A DNA stretch of 23,106 nucleotides from Roseiflexaceae bacterium UBA965 (GCA_002292925.1 DBCF01000014.1:1-23106), one strand, 5' to 3'. Numbered from the stretch's first letter, positions 15,119 through 23,106 are shown. A program made the numbers and translations. The notes: generated by a model not told the origin, from the letters alone.

Positions 15119-18100
15119 TTATTCCTTGTTGGTGGTGACTTGATTGAGGAGCGATACGAGTACTTGCATCTGTTGTTTGAGTTGCAATTCGTTCATTTGG
15201 ACGGATGCTCTGATGATGCCTTGTTGGTTATGCAGTGGCATTGTAGCGGTAGTTCTACTAATCACACAAATAACCGTGTTTGTGGGGCTATCTTGTAGTG
15301 ATGCGAGTAATTGTTCGTCAATGATGAGTAAGTCGTGTTGGTCGACAATACTTTCAACTTCAATGAGTGGCGTCGTGGTGAGTTCACGAATCTTACTACA
15401 AATTGTGTAATAGAACTCGGTGGCGATGGTTTGTTGGGCGACTCGAATCCGCGGGGCGTGAATTGTGGGCAATTCGATGATGAAGCGGGTACCGACACCT
15501 TGGCGATGTTGATACATGATTGTGCCGTTGTGTTGTTGGATGATGGTATGCACAATGGCGAGTCCCAATCCAAGCCCTTCTCCGATTTTGCGGGTGGTAT
15601 AAAACGGATCAAAGATATAATCACGGGCACTTTTGTCAATTCCACTCCCGGTATCATCTACAAAAATAGTAATGATTTTGGCGGTTGCAATAAATGAAAT
15701 ATTGAGCTCACGGGCATGATTGACACCGCGCATGGCGTGTATGGCATTGTCAATTAAATTGACAAATACTTGTTCGATTTGGGCATCTTGACCACTAATG
15801 ATATATGTTTCATTTGGATGCGTATGAACTGTGCAGGTGATTTCTGCTTCGGCAAAAACCATTTGATATTGGCTCGTAATATGGTGTACTAGCTGGATAA
15901 TGTCAACGGCTATGTGTTGACTTATTTGCGGTTGTGCTAACGAGCGTAACTGCTTGAGGATGCGTCCTGCACGCTGTGATGTGTGATCGATGGTTTGTAA
16001 ATCTTTGAGGAGTTGCTCATCGTGTGATTGCATGAGTTGAAGCTGAGTAATCCCCCGAATTACTGCGATTGGATTGTTGAGTTCATGGGCAACACCAGCA
16101 ATCATTTGTCCCAATGACACCAGTTTTTCGCGTTGTTTGATACGGTTTTCGAGTTGCCGCATCGGGGTAATGTCTTTGATGACCACGAGGATGTCATGTT
16201 TGTTGACGATGCTCGTCGAAATAAGCCCAATAAATGGTTGTTTATCACTGCGTAATAACGAAAATTCGAAACTATACGATGGTTGGGCTTTGAATCGTTC
16301 GATGTGTAAGGCAAATTGTTCTTGGTTATCGGCGTGACAAAGTATCGTGATATCAAGGTTTTGGATTTGCATTGGATCATAGCCAAGCATAATTATTGGG
16401 CGTTTGTTGAGGATGTTCATTGTCAATGTGGTGCGATTGCACAAAATCAAAATATCGGGGGAATTCTCGATGATTGATGAGAGATGCGAACGAATTTCTT
16501 CGGTGTCTTCGTATAGATTAATATATCGTTCGGCGGCAACTTGGAGCGATTGATGTAGGCGGGCATTGGTAATTGCACGTGATAATTGATTGGCGACGGT
16601 ATGGAGGATTTGGATGTCTCGCGGGGTAAACGGTGTTGTTCCATGAAATGGACGAGAAGTGAGGATGATGCCGATGTGTTTTCCATTATCACTGAGTGCT
16701 GCACCAATCATATTGCCAAAATTTTGGATTAAATGACTCGTCATGATGCTTTCTTGAGACGTATTGTATATCGACATTTGTGAGTCGTAATTGCTTAACA
16801 CCATATCAATTGCCCCACGGATGATATTTGGGGAATTAATGATTTGGGTAATTAAATCTGCCGGTACATGGCGATGTGCAGCAATGAAAGGGACATTGTG
16901 TTCATTGATGAGGATAATCCCTAGCATGTGACCAAATTGGATTTCATCAAAGATATCAAGGGTGCGTTCGAGCAAGACATTGAGGTCAAGTGAGCTATTG
17001 ACAATCGATGTAATGTGTTGAAACATCGCTAGTTCTTGTTCGCGTAAAGTTTGTCGGCGTTCACTCTCGCGTTGTTGACCAATATCACGGATAGAAATCA
17101 AGATTTCAGGGGTATTGCGCTCATGTTTGATGATTTGTGCTTCGATTTCTACGGGGATTTGTTGCATTTTGAGTTGATTGGTTATCTCGCTTTGCCACGT
17201 CAGCTTATGTTGTGTGTCAGATTCAAGCAACTGGCGTTTTTCTTGCCATTCTGATTGCAATACACTAGAAAAAAACGATTTAAAAAGCAACACATCCATG
17301 CTATCGACCCCCATCAACCTACGGGCCGCGTGGTTCATATGAATTACCACATCGTTGATGTCGACGACAAATATTGGGTTACTTGATTCATTAATCAAAA
17401 ATCGATACCGGCGTTCTGATTCGTTGAGGGCATTGCTAAGTTGTTGTTGGCGGTAATGTGATGTTACAAACTCCGCAAATTGTGCTGCATACGTCACGTC
17501 TTGTTGTGTCAAAAATTCGTGTTGAATATGCGTAATCAACAAAACCCCAACCAACATATTGTTGCGTTGAAGTGGTGCGCTGATGATTACTGTGGCATTG
17601 GTATGTGCGCTGATTTGTGTAAAAATTTCGGGCAATGGTGATTGCAAATTGGTGAAGCGCTGTGGAGTTTGGAAAAGTGCTGATGTGTATGTGTCGCAGA
17701 GAATGACTTCATTTTGGGGATTATTGGCATCAGTAATGATAAAGTTGTTTGTGTCAGGTTGGTAGCGTGCAAATAAGACATGTGTAGCATCGAAAATACG
17801 TTGTGCTGCCATGCACATATGGGAGATAAATTCATGATTGACGGCGATATTAGTGATTGTGCTGATTTCGTGATTAAGTCGTTGCAGTCGTGTGATTTGT
17901 GCTTGTAGGTGATTGCGTGCATAGAGCTGTGTGATAACAATATGAATGCTCGATAACGTCGATTGCGGAATAGCCTCGATCCATTCCTTAAATGGACTAA
18001 ATAACCCAATAATACCGATTAACTGGGAATTATTGGATTGCAATGGAATGGTGACATAGGCGCGTAACCCGGTCGACATAAACCGTTTTACTAAGAGATC

Positions 18101-18796
18101 ATTTAATTCGGGTGGTAATTCGCCAAAATTTGCAGGATCCTGTTGCATGGTAATAGAATTGGTGCTTTGACTTGAGAGAAACGCAATAAGTTCTTTGAGT
18201 GAGGCAAAAATATCGGTTGGGATTCGTTTCCCAAAAATCCACAATCCCGTAAAATCCATGCTCGATGCGGTGATTGATGGGTTGATGTTGATTGGTTGTT
18301 GCAATAACAGGCAAAATACCCCGATATTGGTACGCGCGAGTTGTGTTTGGAGCAATGTAAGTACATTATCGATGCGCGATTCAGTGAGTGTGTCGTTTAC
18401 AAATTGTTGAACTGTTGTATTGATTTGGAGCGATTTTGGTTCGTTCTTGTGTGGTGTGAACATGAAAACAAACGAATCGGAGTCACTGATATAGCGTGCA
18501 AATAGATCATAACAATCGGTCATTTCATTACAAGTTAATTCCCAGGTTGTTTCAAAATTCGTTTCATTTTCTCGGGTGGCCATAATTGAATCGAGCAGGG
18601 CATGCGATAAATCATTCGTTGTAATGTATGCGCTTAACGGTTGCCCAAGCAACGCGGCGGTGGGTTGTTGTAATAGTGTTTCAGCTAAAAAACTTGCAAA
18701 TGTAATGTGACCTTGGTTATCTAAGTGTATTGCATACCATGGCGCATTGTAACTATTACGATGAGTATTGCGTGCTGGTTGAATTATTGGATTCAT
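15119..18796 (-). CDS. Cytosolic multi-PAS/GAF sensor histidine kinase with an unusual C-terminal extension
   Basis: A 1225-residue kinase with no membrane segment or signal peptide. Sensory region in order: PAS-like (about 15-115), GAF-like (140-300), GAF-like (315-450), PAS beginning SERRYRFLINESSNPIFVVD (460-575), GAF-like (590-745) and PAS (768-880). The kinase core is complete: H904 in the H box GQMIAGVAHELNNPIA, the N box VFVNLIDNAIHAM (1010-1022), DDTGSGID (1047-1054), FDPFYTTRKIGEGLGLGLA (1062-1080). About 110 residues (1116-1225) follow and look like a worn receiver domain. AAGGA lies 7 bases before the ATG. No partner response regulator is adjacent; uxaA follows after 5 bases. Sampled lines are visibly more AT-rich than the riboflavin or SDR genes. 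Confidence 0.92.
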   Translation of the reverse strand: MNPIIQPARNTHRNSYNAPWYAIHLDNQGHITFASFLAETLLQQPTAALLGQPLSAYITTNDLSHALLDSIMATRENETNFETTWELTCNEMTDCYDLFARYISDSDSFVFMFTPHKNEPKSLQINTTVQQFVNDTLTESRIDNVLTLLQTQLARTNIGVFCLLLQQPININPSITASSMDFTGLWIFGKRIPTDIFASLKELIAFLSSQSTNSITMQQDPANFGELPPELNDLLVKRFMSTGLRAYVTIPLQSNNSQLIGIIGLFSPFKEWIEAIPQSTLSSIHIVITQLYARNHLQAQITRLQRLNHEISTITNIAVNHEFISHMCMAAQRIFDATHVLFARYQPDTNNFIITDANNPQNEVILCDTYTSALFQTPQRFTNLQSPLPEIFTQISAHTNATVIISAPLQRNNMLVGVLLITHIQHEFLTQQDVTYAAQFAEFVTSHYRQQQLSNALNESERRYRFLINESSNPIFVVDINDVVIHMNHAARRLMGVDSMDVLLFKSFFSSVLQSEWQEKRQLLESDTQHKLTWQSEITNQLKMQQIPVEIEAQIIKHERNTPEILISIRDIGQQRESERRQTLREQELAMFQHITSIVNSSLDLNVLLERTLDIFDEIQFGHMLGIILINEHNVPFIAAHRHVPADLITQIINSPNIIRGAIDMVLSNYDSQMSIYNTSQESIMTSHLIQNFGNMIGAALSDNGKHIGIILTSRPFHGTTPFTPRDIQILHTVANQLSRAITNARLHQSLQVAAERYINLYEDTEEIRSHLSSIIENSPDILILCNRTTLTMNILNKRPIIMLGYDPMQIQNLDITILCHADNQEQFALHIERFKAQPSYSFEFSLLRSDKQPFIGLISTSIVNKHDILVVIKDITPMRQLENRIKQREKLVSLGQMIAGVAHELNNPIAVIRGITQLQLMQSHDEQLLKDLQTIDHTSQRAGRILKQLRSLAQPQISQHIAVDIIQLVHHITSQYQMVFAEAEITCTVHTHPNETYIISGQDAQIEQVFVNLIDNAIHAMRGVNHARELNISFIATAKIITIFVDDTGSGIDKSARDYIFDPFYTTRKIGEGLGLGLAIVHTIIQQHNGTIMYQHRQGVGTRFIIELPTIHAPRIRVAQQTIATEFYYTICSKIRELTTTPLIEVESIVDQHDLLIIDEQLLASLQDSPTNTVICVISRTTATMPLHNQQGIIRASVQMNELQLKQQMQVLVSLLNQVTTNKE

Positions 18797-18943
18797 CTTT
18801 TTGTCCTTCGTAGGAATAACGCTATTTTACCACCAATATTCATCAATACCTACGTTAATAGGCCATGCATTTGTGGAGCGTAATGCGTTGTGTAGTTTTT
18901 GTGGGAATATTTGGCGTTGATGTGAAATTTGCACATTGGCAAC

Positions 18944-18986
18944 AAAAAACACCACACATTGCAATTGCTGCAATGTGTGGTGTTTT
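18944..18986 (-). terminator. Terminator of the tmRNA gene
   Basis: AAAACACCACACATTGCA (18946-18963) and its exact complement (18969-18986) make an 18-base perfect stem with a 5-base loop, 4 bases past the tmRNA CCA end. The minus strand continues into six T residues. This is a textbook intrinsic terminator. Confidence 0.95.
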
Positions 18987-18990
18987 CGTG

Positions 18991-19357
18991 TGGTGGAGAT
19001 GGGGGGAGTCGAACCCCCGTCCAAAATAAGCGAACTGCTAGCGTCTACACGTGTAGTTACTTGTTTTGTCTAGTCATAGCACCACACCAGCAACAAAGCA
19101 GTGCTACAACGATCCCACTGTGCTTAATCTAGATACGCAGGCGGCTCTCTAGATGCGTCCCGGCGTTTGCGTTCACTCACTCGGCCGGGCGAAGAGTGGT
19201 AAACGTGCTACCTAAAACTAGGCAGCAAACGCGGTCGTTCGGGCGAACGACGGAGCGCTGATGTTTGTGGCAGTTATGCCTTGTGCCCCTTTAACGAGAC
19301 TGGGCGGCTCGACGTGCAGCTAAACAGGAGCCTACCCTGTCAAGACCAAACATCCCC
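18991..19357 (-). ncRNA. ssrA: Transfer-messenger RNA (tmRNA)
   Basis: Rescues stalled ribosomes and tags their products for degradation. The tRNA-like ends are clear: 5' GGGGATG (19357-19351) pairs with CATCTCC next to the encoded ACCA at 18991, with one G-U pair. The T arm GACGGGGGTTCGACTCCCCCC precedes the acceptor strand in two parts (stem, TTCGACT loop, stem). The 5' domain contains the typical TTGACAGGGTAGGCTCCTG region. Length is 367 bases, normal for a one-piece tmRNA. The central part holds a tag reading frame, and hairpin-forming GC-rich segments such as CGTCGTTCGCCCGAACGACC are consistent with pseudoknots. Promoter and terminator flank it closely. Confidence 0.97.
19218..19271 (-). 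other. tmRNA tag reading frame
   Basis: Starting from resume codon GCC at 19271, preceded by UAACU, the frame reads ATNISAPSFARTTAFAA and stops at TAG (19220-19218). The upstream bases fit the usual UA-rich signal before the resume codon. The tag ends FAA instead of the common LAA. The resume codon is inferred by analogy with E. coli UAGUC-GCA. Confidence 0.8.
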
Positions 19358-19370
19358 GTTTGGAATGCTC

Positions 19371-19399
19371 ACTATAGCATGGATACGGCTATCTGTCAA
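19371..19399 (-). promoter_or_regulatory. Strong promoter of ssrA
   Basis: A perfect -35 box TTGACA (19399-19394), a 17-base spacer and -10 box TATAGT (19376-19371) lie just upstream of the tmRNA 5' end. The predicted start is about 7 bases before the mature end, leaving a short leader for RNase P to remove. Confidence 0.93.
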
Positions 19400-19506
19400 C
19401 GCCGAGTTTTGTGCTCGTAGATGCACACTCCCATGGCAGCTGTGTCATCTCAACACGCAACGACAATCACGCTATGCCTGTAGTGATGCAGACTATTGAG
19501 TATGCG

Positions 19507-20517
19507 CTATTGGTAACGGACAGAGATATCTAAGATTTCTTGCACTGATGCGCTCCCCGTCGTGCCCAATTTGCGGATTGTCACCCCCGCCACCAGCATC
19601 GCGATTTGAGCTGCTTCGGCGAGGCTAGCCCCACTCACGAGGCTCATGGTCAATGCGGCCATCACGCTGTCCCCCGCACCCACGATGTCGATGGGTCCAT
19701 CGACTGGCAGGGCGGCAATGGTTTCGCTGATGCCATTGGCATAAACCAGCACGCCATCACCACCAAGGGTGACAACACTGGGGCAACCGGTGCGCGTGCT
19801 TAACATGGCAGCGGCACTTTGGGCGTTTTCGGTTGTTTTGTCGATTTCGCAGGCGCTACACGCTTCGTGCAGGTTGGGTTTGACGATGACGTGTTTGAAA
19901 TCAGCGATGCGCTGACGTGAATCAGCCAGCAATGGCAAGTGGGGGTGGCTCTGGGCGATTTGGGCAATCGCCGCGTGGATGTGGCTGTCAATCACGCCAC
20001 AGCCTGCTTCGGGCATCTGGTCAGCAAAAATCATCGCATCACAAGTATCTGCGAGTGTCAGCAATGAATCGGCAATCTGCTTGGTAATCTGCGGCGCAAG
20101 TGGGTCGCGACTACGAATATCGAGGCGCTCAAGCTCTCGCAAACTACCGTCGACGTTGCGCACCGTCGGTTTGGTGTAGGTGGGGGTAGGGCGATCGGCG
20201 GTGGTGATGAGTAGGCTGTCGTTAGCACCGAGCGCTTCTAAGCCTTGGCGGAGCATAAATCCGTCGCCGTCATTACCCACTACCCCCACGCAAACCACAT
20301 GGGCGCCGAGGGCCGCCAGATTGGCCACTACCGTGCCGGCTGCTCCAGGGGCACAGGTCTGGCTGGTAACTTGATTGGCGGTCAAGCCTGTTTCGACCGA
20401 AATTTCGGCGCGACTGGAGTCGATCCAGAGATAGCGATCAAGAAAAAAATCGCCACACACCACAATTCGTTTGCCAGCAAAGGCGCTGGTTATTTCGCTG
20501 AGTCGTTGCTGTTGCAT
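19507..20517 (-). CDS. PfkB-family carbohydrate kinase, RfaE/HldE-like
   Basis: A ribokinase-fold sugar kinase of 336 residues. VVCGDFFLDRYLW (19-31) matches the N-terminal signature of the RfaE (heptose 7-phosphate kinase) branch, GDxxLDRY. The substrate loop reads GAAGTVVANLAALGAHV, and the ATP/anion-hole motif IDIVGAGDSVMAAL contains the catalytic base D283. VIVKPNLHEA (210-219) and VTLGGDGVLV (249-258) are also typical. There is no fused nucleotidyltransferase as in bifunctional HldE. AGAGG lies 5 bases before the ATG; the DHS-like gene ends 26 bases upstream. It is the last gene of the operon. The substrate is unknown: a heptose phosphate is possible, but the neighbours are not those of the standard ADP-heptose pathway. 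Confidence 0.85.
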   Translation of the reverse strand: MQQQRLSEITSAFAGKRIVVCGDFFLDRYLWIDSSRAEISVETGLTANQVTSQTCAPGAAGTVVANLAALGAHVVCVGVVGNDGDGFMLRQGLEALGANDSLLITTADRPTPTYTKPTVRNVDGSLRELERLDIRSRDPLAPQITKQIADSLLTLADTCDAMIFADQMPEAGCGVIDSHIHAAIAQIAQSHPHLPLLADSRQRIADFKHVIVKPNLHEACSACEIDKTTENAQSAAAMLSTRTGCPSVVTLGGDGVLVYANGISETIAALPVDGPIDIVGAGDSVMAALTMSLVSGASLAEAAQIAMLVAGVTIRKLGTTGSASVQEILDISVRYQ

Positions 20518-20543
20518 AACATCCTCTCGGGATTATTGATTGA

Positions 20544-21503
20544 TCAAGCGTGCGTCAACAACTGCCATAATCCGGGGATGGTGATGCGGTGATCACCGCT
20601 GATGTAGTAACTCTGCCCACCGTCACGCACTGTCCGCACCAAAATCGTTTTGAACGGGCGGTAATAATAAGCCGGGTCACTTTTTTTGGCTTCTGTCGAC
20701 AAATCATCGGGCAACGGCACCAAATCGAATACCGCCGTGGTGAAATGGGCAATCTGTTGGCCATGTTGATGGGCCACATTGCGGGCCATCGCCAAGGCTT
20801 TGAGGTAGACTTCGGGACCCATCACCGCACTACCGACATTGAGCATCACGCCCCCTTCGAGCTGGCTGACACTATGGGTCAAAATCAAGAAGTCGGTATA
20901 ACTCGCCTTGCCCACGGCAGCTCCATCGCAATTGGGGTGCTCGTGGATGATGTCTTGGCCAATGCTAACGTGCACTGTCACCGGGATACCCAGCCGCGCT
21001 CCAGCGGCGGCAATTGACAACTCACGGTAAGGGAGCTGTTGGCGCTCGATTTCGCTGCCCACATACTCGCCAATCCCCAAATCATGCTGGGCAGCTTGAC
21101 TGATGAGGTCGTTGAGCTGCCCGGTTTCGTGCCATAAGCCGAACTGCCCTTGTGAAATATAAGCAGCCACACTTTCGGTGGTAGCCCCAATCAAGGCTAA
21201 TTCGTAGTCGTGGATGAGTCCGGCGCCGTTCATGGCCACATGGGTAATCAGCCCCCGTTCCATCAAATCAATCACAAACCGTGAGGCACCTTGTTTGATG
21301 ACATGGGCGCCCATGATAAAAATGACTGGGCGCTGGTTGGCATGCGCCACCTCGATTGCGCGAGCGACGGTAGGCAAGTGCGGTTGGGGCGCCGGTTGGA
21401 TGGGGTCGCTGAGCGACATGACATAACTAAGCGGCATGTCATGGATGCGCTCGGCTAACGGCAATACATGCAGTTGGCTGCGGTCGAAACGGGGTTGTGG
21501 CAT
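20544..21503 (-). CDS. Unrecognised cytosolic protein with weak deoxyhypusine-synthase-like features
   Basis: I cannot name this 319-residue protein. It has no signal or membrane segment. Residues 58-110 (RPVIFIMGAHVIKQGASRFV, then LMERGLITHVAMNGAGLIHD) resemble the Rossmann-like part of deoxyhypusine synthase, where GLR-like helices lead to TTGANLVHD. Later parts, SIAAAGARLGIPVTVHVSIG (163-182) and LEGGVMLNVGSAVMGPE (215-231), also parallel that fold. The C-terminal GARPDEAVSWGKI block, with the catalytic lysine, is absent; instead it ends YYISGDHRITIPGLW. It would thus share a dinucleotide-binding fold but not hypusine chemistry. It starts 4 bases after the HAD gene stop and precedes the sugar kinase, so it probably acts in the same pathway. 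The ribosome binding site is weak (GAAGAA). Confidence 0.7.
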   Translation of the reverse strand: MPQPRFDRSQLHVLPLAERIHDMPLSYVMSLSDPIQPAPQPHLPTVARAIEVAHANQRPVIFIMGAHVIKQGASRFVIDLMERGLITHVAMNGAGLIHDYELALIGATTESVAAYISQGQFGLWHETGQLNDLISQAAQHDLGIGEYVGSEIERQQLPYRELSIAAAGARLGIPVTVHVSIGQDIIHEHPNCDGAAVGKASYTDFLILTHSVSQLEGGVMLNVGSAVMGPEVYLKALAMARNVAHQHGQQIAHFTTAVFDLVPLPDDLSTEAKKSDPAYYYRPFKTILVRTVRDGGQSYYISGDHRITIPGLWQLLTHA

Positions 21504-21507
21504 GGGA

Positions 21508-22299
21508 TTATTCTTCGCTAAATAATAGTGTATGAAAGGCGTGGATGTTGGTCAAATTGGCGACGACGGCGTCGGCACCGGCGGCAATCAAATGCCGGCG
21601 TTTGTCTTCGTCGAGCCCGCCGCTGGCCTCGTGCGAGGCGACGGCCACACTATAGCCCCCCAATGATTTCCCAGCGATGATTTCGACGGGACCATCACCT
21701 ACCGACAAAAATCGTTTAGGGGTGATCTGGTAGGTATCAATCAGTGCGGCCATGGCGTCACCTTTGGTGAAACCGGGATTGTGGGGGCCGGGGCCATGGA
21801 TCCCTGCATCAAAAAAATGATCGATGCGCAGGGCGGCACTTTCACGGAGCAAGTGCATGTGTTCGGTGCCACTCACCAAGGCGATGTGGACATTGTAGTA
21901 TGCGAGCATCTGCAAAAAAGCCCGGGCGCCAGGCACCATCAAGGCATCGGCACTAGCTTCATCATGGATACTTGCGACTTTGTGGTCGATGCGGTCGCGC
22001 ATGGCATGACTAAACAAATCGAGATAGACTTGGGCGCCCCGGGCTGGCCCGCCATGCAAAATAACTTGTTCGTCGACCCATGCCATTTGGATGATGCTGG
22101 GTTGGCCGGTAGAGCGGGCAATGTAGGTGTAAATCTCACTGTCGAGGCGGTCGCTGTCGGGGTAATGGGGCAAAAGTGCGGCGTGCATGACCCCATGCAT
22201 GACCTGTTGCCAGCCGATGCGGATTAGCGACATGGTGCCGTCAAAATCTATGGCAGCCAGGTGGGGCGCTGCAGTGGGACTGTTGATGATTTCGATCAT
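21508..22299 (-). CDS. HAD-superfamily phosphatase
   Basis: A 263-residue haloacid-dehalogenase hydrolase, expected to remove a phosphate from a small metabolite. All four motifs are visible: DFDGT (18-22) with nucleophile D18 and acid/base D20, S143 in LVSGTEHM, K179 in GFTKGDAM, and SVGDGPVEI (199-207) with metal ligand D202. A cap of roughly 90 residues between motifs I and II (about 30-120) would decide specificity. It is not the short GmhB heptose bisphosphatase type. The start overlaps the SDR stop by 4 bases (ATGA), and the next gene begins 4 bases after its stop, so this is a tightly coupled operon member. Substrate unknown. Confidence 0.87.
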   Translation of the reverse strand: MIEIINSPTAAPHLAAIDFDGTMSLIRIGWQQVMHGVMHAALLPHYPDSDRLDSEIYTYIARSTGQPSIIQMAWVDEQVILHGGPARGAQVYLDLFSHAMRDRIDHKVASIHDEASADALMVPGARAFLQMLAYYNVHIALVSGTEHMHLLRESAALRIDHFFDAGIHGPGPHNPGFTKGDAMAALIDTYQITPKRFLSVGDGPVEIIAGKSLGGYSVAVASHEASGGLDEDKRRHLIAAGADAVVANLTNIHAFHTLLFSEE

Positions 22300-23072
22300 T
22301 GTGATAGTGCCTTGGCGTGTGTGGGGCTGGTATGCGTCCAGCCACCATCGATGGTGATTGTTTGGCCGTTGACCATGGTGGCTATCGGTGAGCAGAGGTA
22401 GAGGACGGTGTCAGCGACATCCTCGGGCAGGCCGACGCGGCCGACGGGTGAGAGTTGTGCCCAATTTGCCGCATAATCGGGATCGCCGACGAGGTTGCGG
22501 TCATTGAGGGTGGCGCCGATGGCCACGGCGTTGACGTTGATGCCATCTTGGCCCAGCTCGACTCCCAAAATAGCAGCGAGGTGGCGCAGTGCGGCTTTGC
22601 TGGTGCCATAAATCGATGCGCCACCCATGGCTGCGACACCCGTCACCGATGATGAGAGCACCACTTTGCCGCCACGCCCTTGGGCAAGCATCTGTTTGAC
22701 CGCCGCTTGGACACCAAAGTAGGTGCCCTTCATGTTGAGGTCAAACACCTGATGCCAGTGATCTTCGGTCATGTCGACAATCGAGCCAAACACGGTGACA
22801 CCCGAATTGGCAATAAAGACATCGACACCGTCATACGCGGCGGTGGCATAAGCGACGACGCGGTAATTTTCGGCGACCGCGCGCAAATCAGCCTCGATGG
22901 CGTCAATCGTGGGATGTGCGGCGACAATCGGGGCAACGCGTTCGTATTCGCCGTAATAGACGCCAACCACGTGCGCACCAGCGTTGGCAAAGGCGATGGC
23001 GATACTGGCGCCGATTTCGCGGTTGATACCGGTGACAATCACTACTTTGCCGGCAAAATCAAAAGTGACCAT
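22296..23072 (-). CDS. Classical short-chain dehydrogenase/reductase
   Basis: A 258-residue NAD(P)-dependent oxidoreductase of the FabG/glucose-dehydrogenase kind. The catalytic set is intact: NSG (89-91, variant of NAG), N113, S142 in LSSSVTG, Y155 and K159 in IYGTSKAALRHLA. The C-terminal DGGWTHTSP matches the usual IDGG ending. The nucleotide-binding loop reads TGINREIG (14-21) where TGxxxGIG is normal, so the middle glycine is Glu19. AGGTG lies 5 bases before the ATG. It heads the visible part of the four-gene operon and overlaps the HAD gene by 4 bases. Its substrate is probably a sugar, polyol or related hydroxy compound, by context only. Confidence 0.9.
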   Translation of the reverse strand: MVTFDFAGKVVIVTGINREIGASIAIAFANAGAHVVGVYYGEYERVAPIVAAHPTIDAIEADLRAVAENYRVVAYATAAYDGVDVFIANSGVTVFGSIVDMTEDHWHQVFDLNMKGTYFGVQAAVKQMLAQGRGGKVVLSSSVTGVAAMGGASIYGTSKAALRHLAAILGVELGQDGINVNAVAIGATLNDRNLVGDPDYAANWAQLSPVGRVGLPEDVADTVLYLCSPIATMVNGQTITIDGGWTHTSPTHAKALSQ

Positions 23073-23080
23073 AGTTACAC

Positions 23081-23106
23081 CTAGACAAACGGGGTGGCAC
23101 CATCAT
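23081..23106 (-). CDS. Possible C-terminus of a further upstream operon gene
   Basis: At the window edge one minus-strand frame reads DGATPFV followed by TAG at 23083-23081, 8 bases before the SDR start. Such a spacing would fit another gene of the operon lying beyond the window. Only seven codons are visible, so no function can be given and it could be chance. Confidence 0.3.

Noticed and set aside
19400..19506. Terminator after the sugar kinase gene
   Set aside because: Only a 5-base ATCAC/GTGAT pairing was found and no T run. Read-through into ssrA cannot be excluded.
19507..23072. Classical ADP-heptose biosynthesis cluster
   Set aside because: The kinase is RfaE-like, but there is no nucleotidyltransferase domain or GmhA isomerase; the HAD protein is not GmhB-like and the SDR is classical, not an extended HldD epimerase.

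Overview
The window looks like chromosomal DNA from a free-living bacterium, most likely a filamentous Chloroflexota (Chloroflexia, Herpetosiphon-like). That placement is an inference from protein style: a secreted M4 protease carrying RCC1 repeats, a very long cytosolic PAS/GAF histidine kinase, and mid-range G+C. No rRNA or other strong phylogenetic marker is present. All genes but one are on the minus strand. I see no insertion sequence, prophage, CRISPR array or tRNA gene.

Layout from the right, in the direction of minus-strand transcription. (1) 19507-23072 is a four-gene operon: a short-chain dehydrogenase, a HAD phosphatase, a protein that loosely resembles deoxyhypusine synthase, and an RfaE-like PfkB kinase. 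It looks like an uncharacterised sugar or polyol phosphate pathway and is the least explained part of the window. (2) 18991-19357 is the tmRNA gene ssrA, with a near-consensus promoter and an 18-bp-stem terminator. (3) 15119-18796 encodes a 1225-residue histidine kinase, followed after 5 bp by altronate dehydratase (uxaA). (4) 12781-13545 is the only plus-strand gene, an EI24/CysZ-type membrane protein, which converges on uxaA at a shared hairpin. (5) 9062-12535 encodes a secreted thermolysin-family protease ending in seven RCC1 repeats with regularly spaced cysteine pairs.

(6) 5887-8972 is the riboflavin operon ribD-ribE-ribB-ribH, led by a complete FMN riboswitch. The riboswitch terminator runs directly into the ribD start codon. 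The operon has ribB but no ribA (GTP cyclohydrolase II) part. (7) 2736-5753 is a probable copper-handling operon: an MFS transporter, a His-rich small membrane protein, a SCO1-type protein, a PCu(A)C lipoprotein and a small cupredoxin-like protein, tightly coupled and ending in a hairpin. Together these would supply copper to an extracytoplasmic site, probably the CuA centre of a terminal oxidase. (8) 13-2291 is a MarR regulator translationally coupled to a DHA2-type drug efflux pump, preceded by an AT-rich region with repeats that could be operators.

The operons are compact. Stop/start overlaps or gaps of a few bases are common, and most starts have a clear purine-rich ribosome binding site. 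These signals were used to correct several start sites. Everything was read by eye; family assignments rest on recognisable motifs and no search was run.
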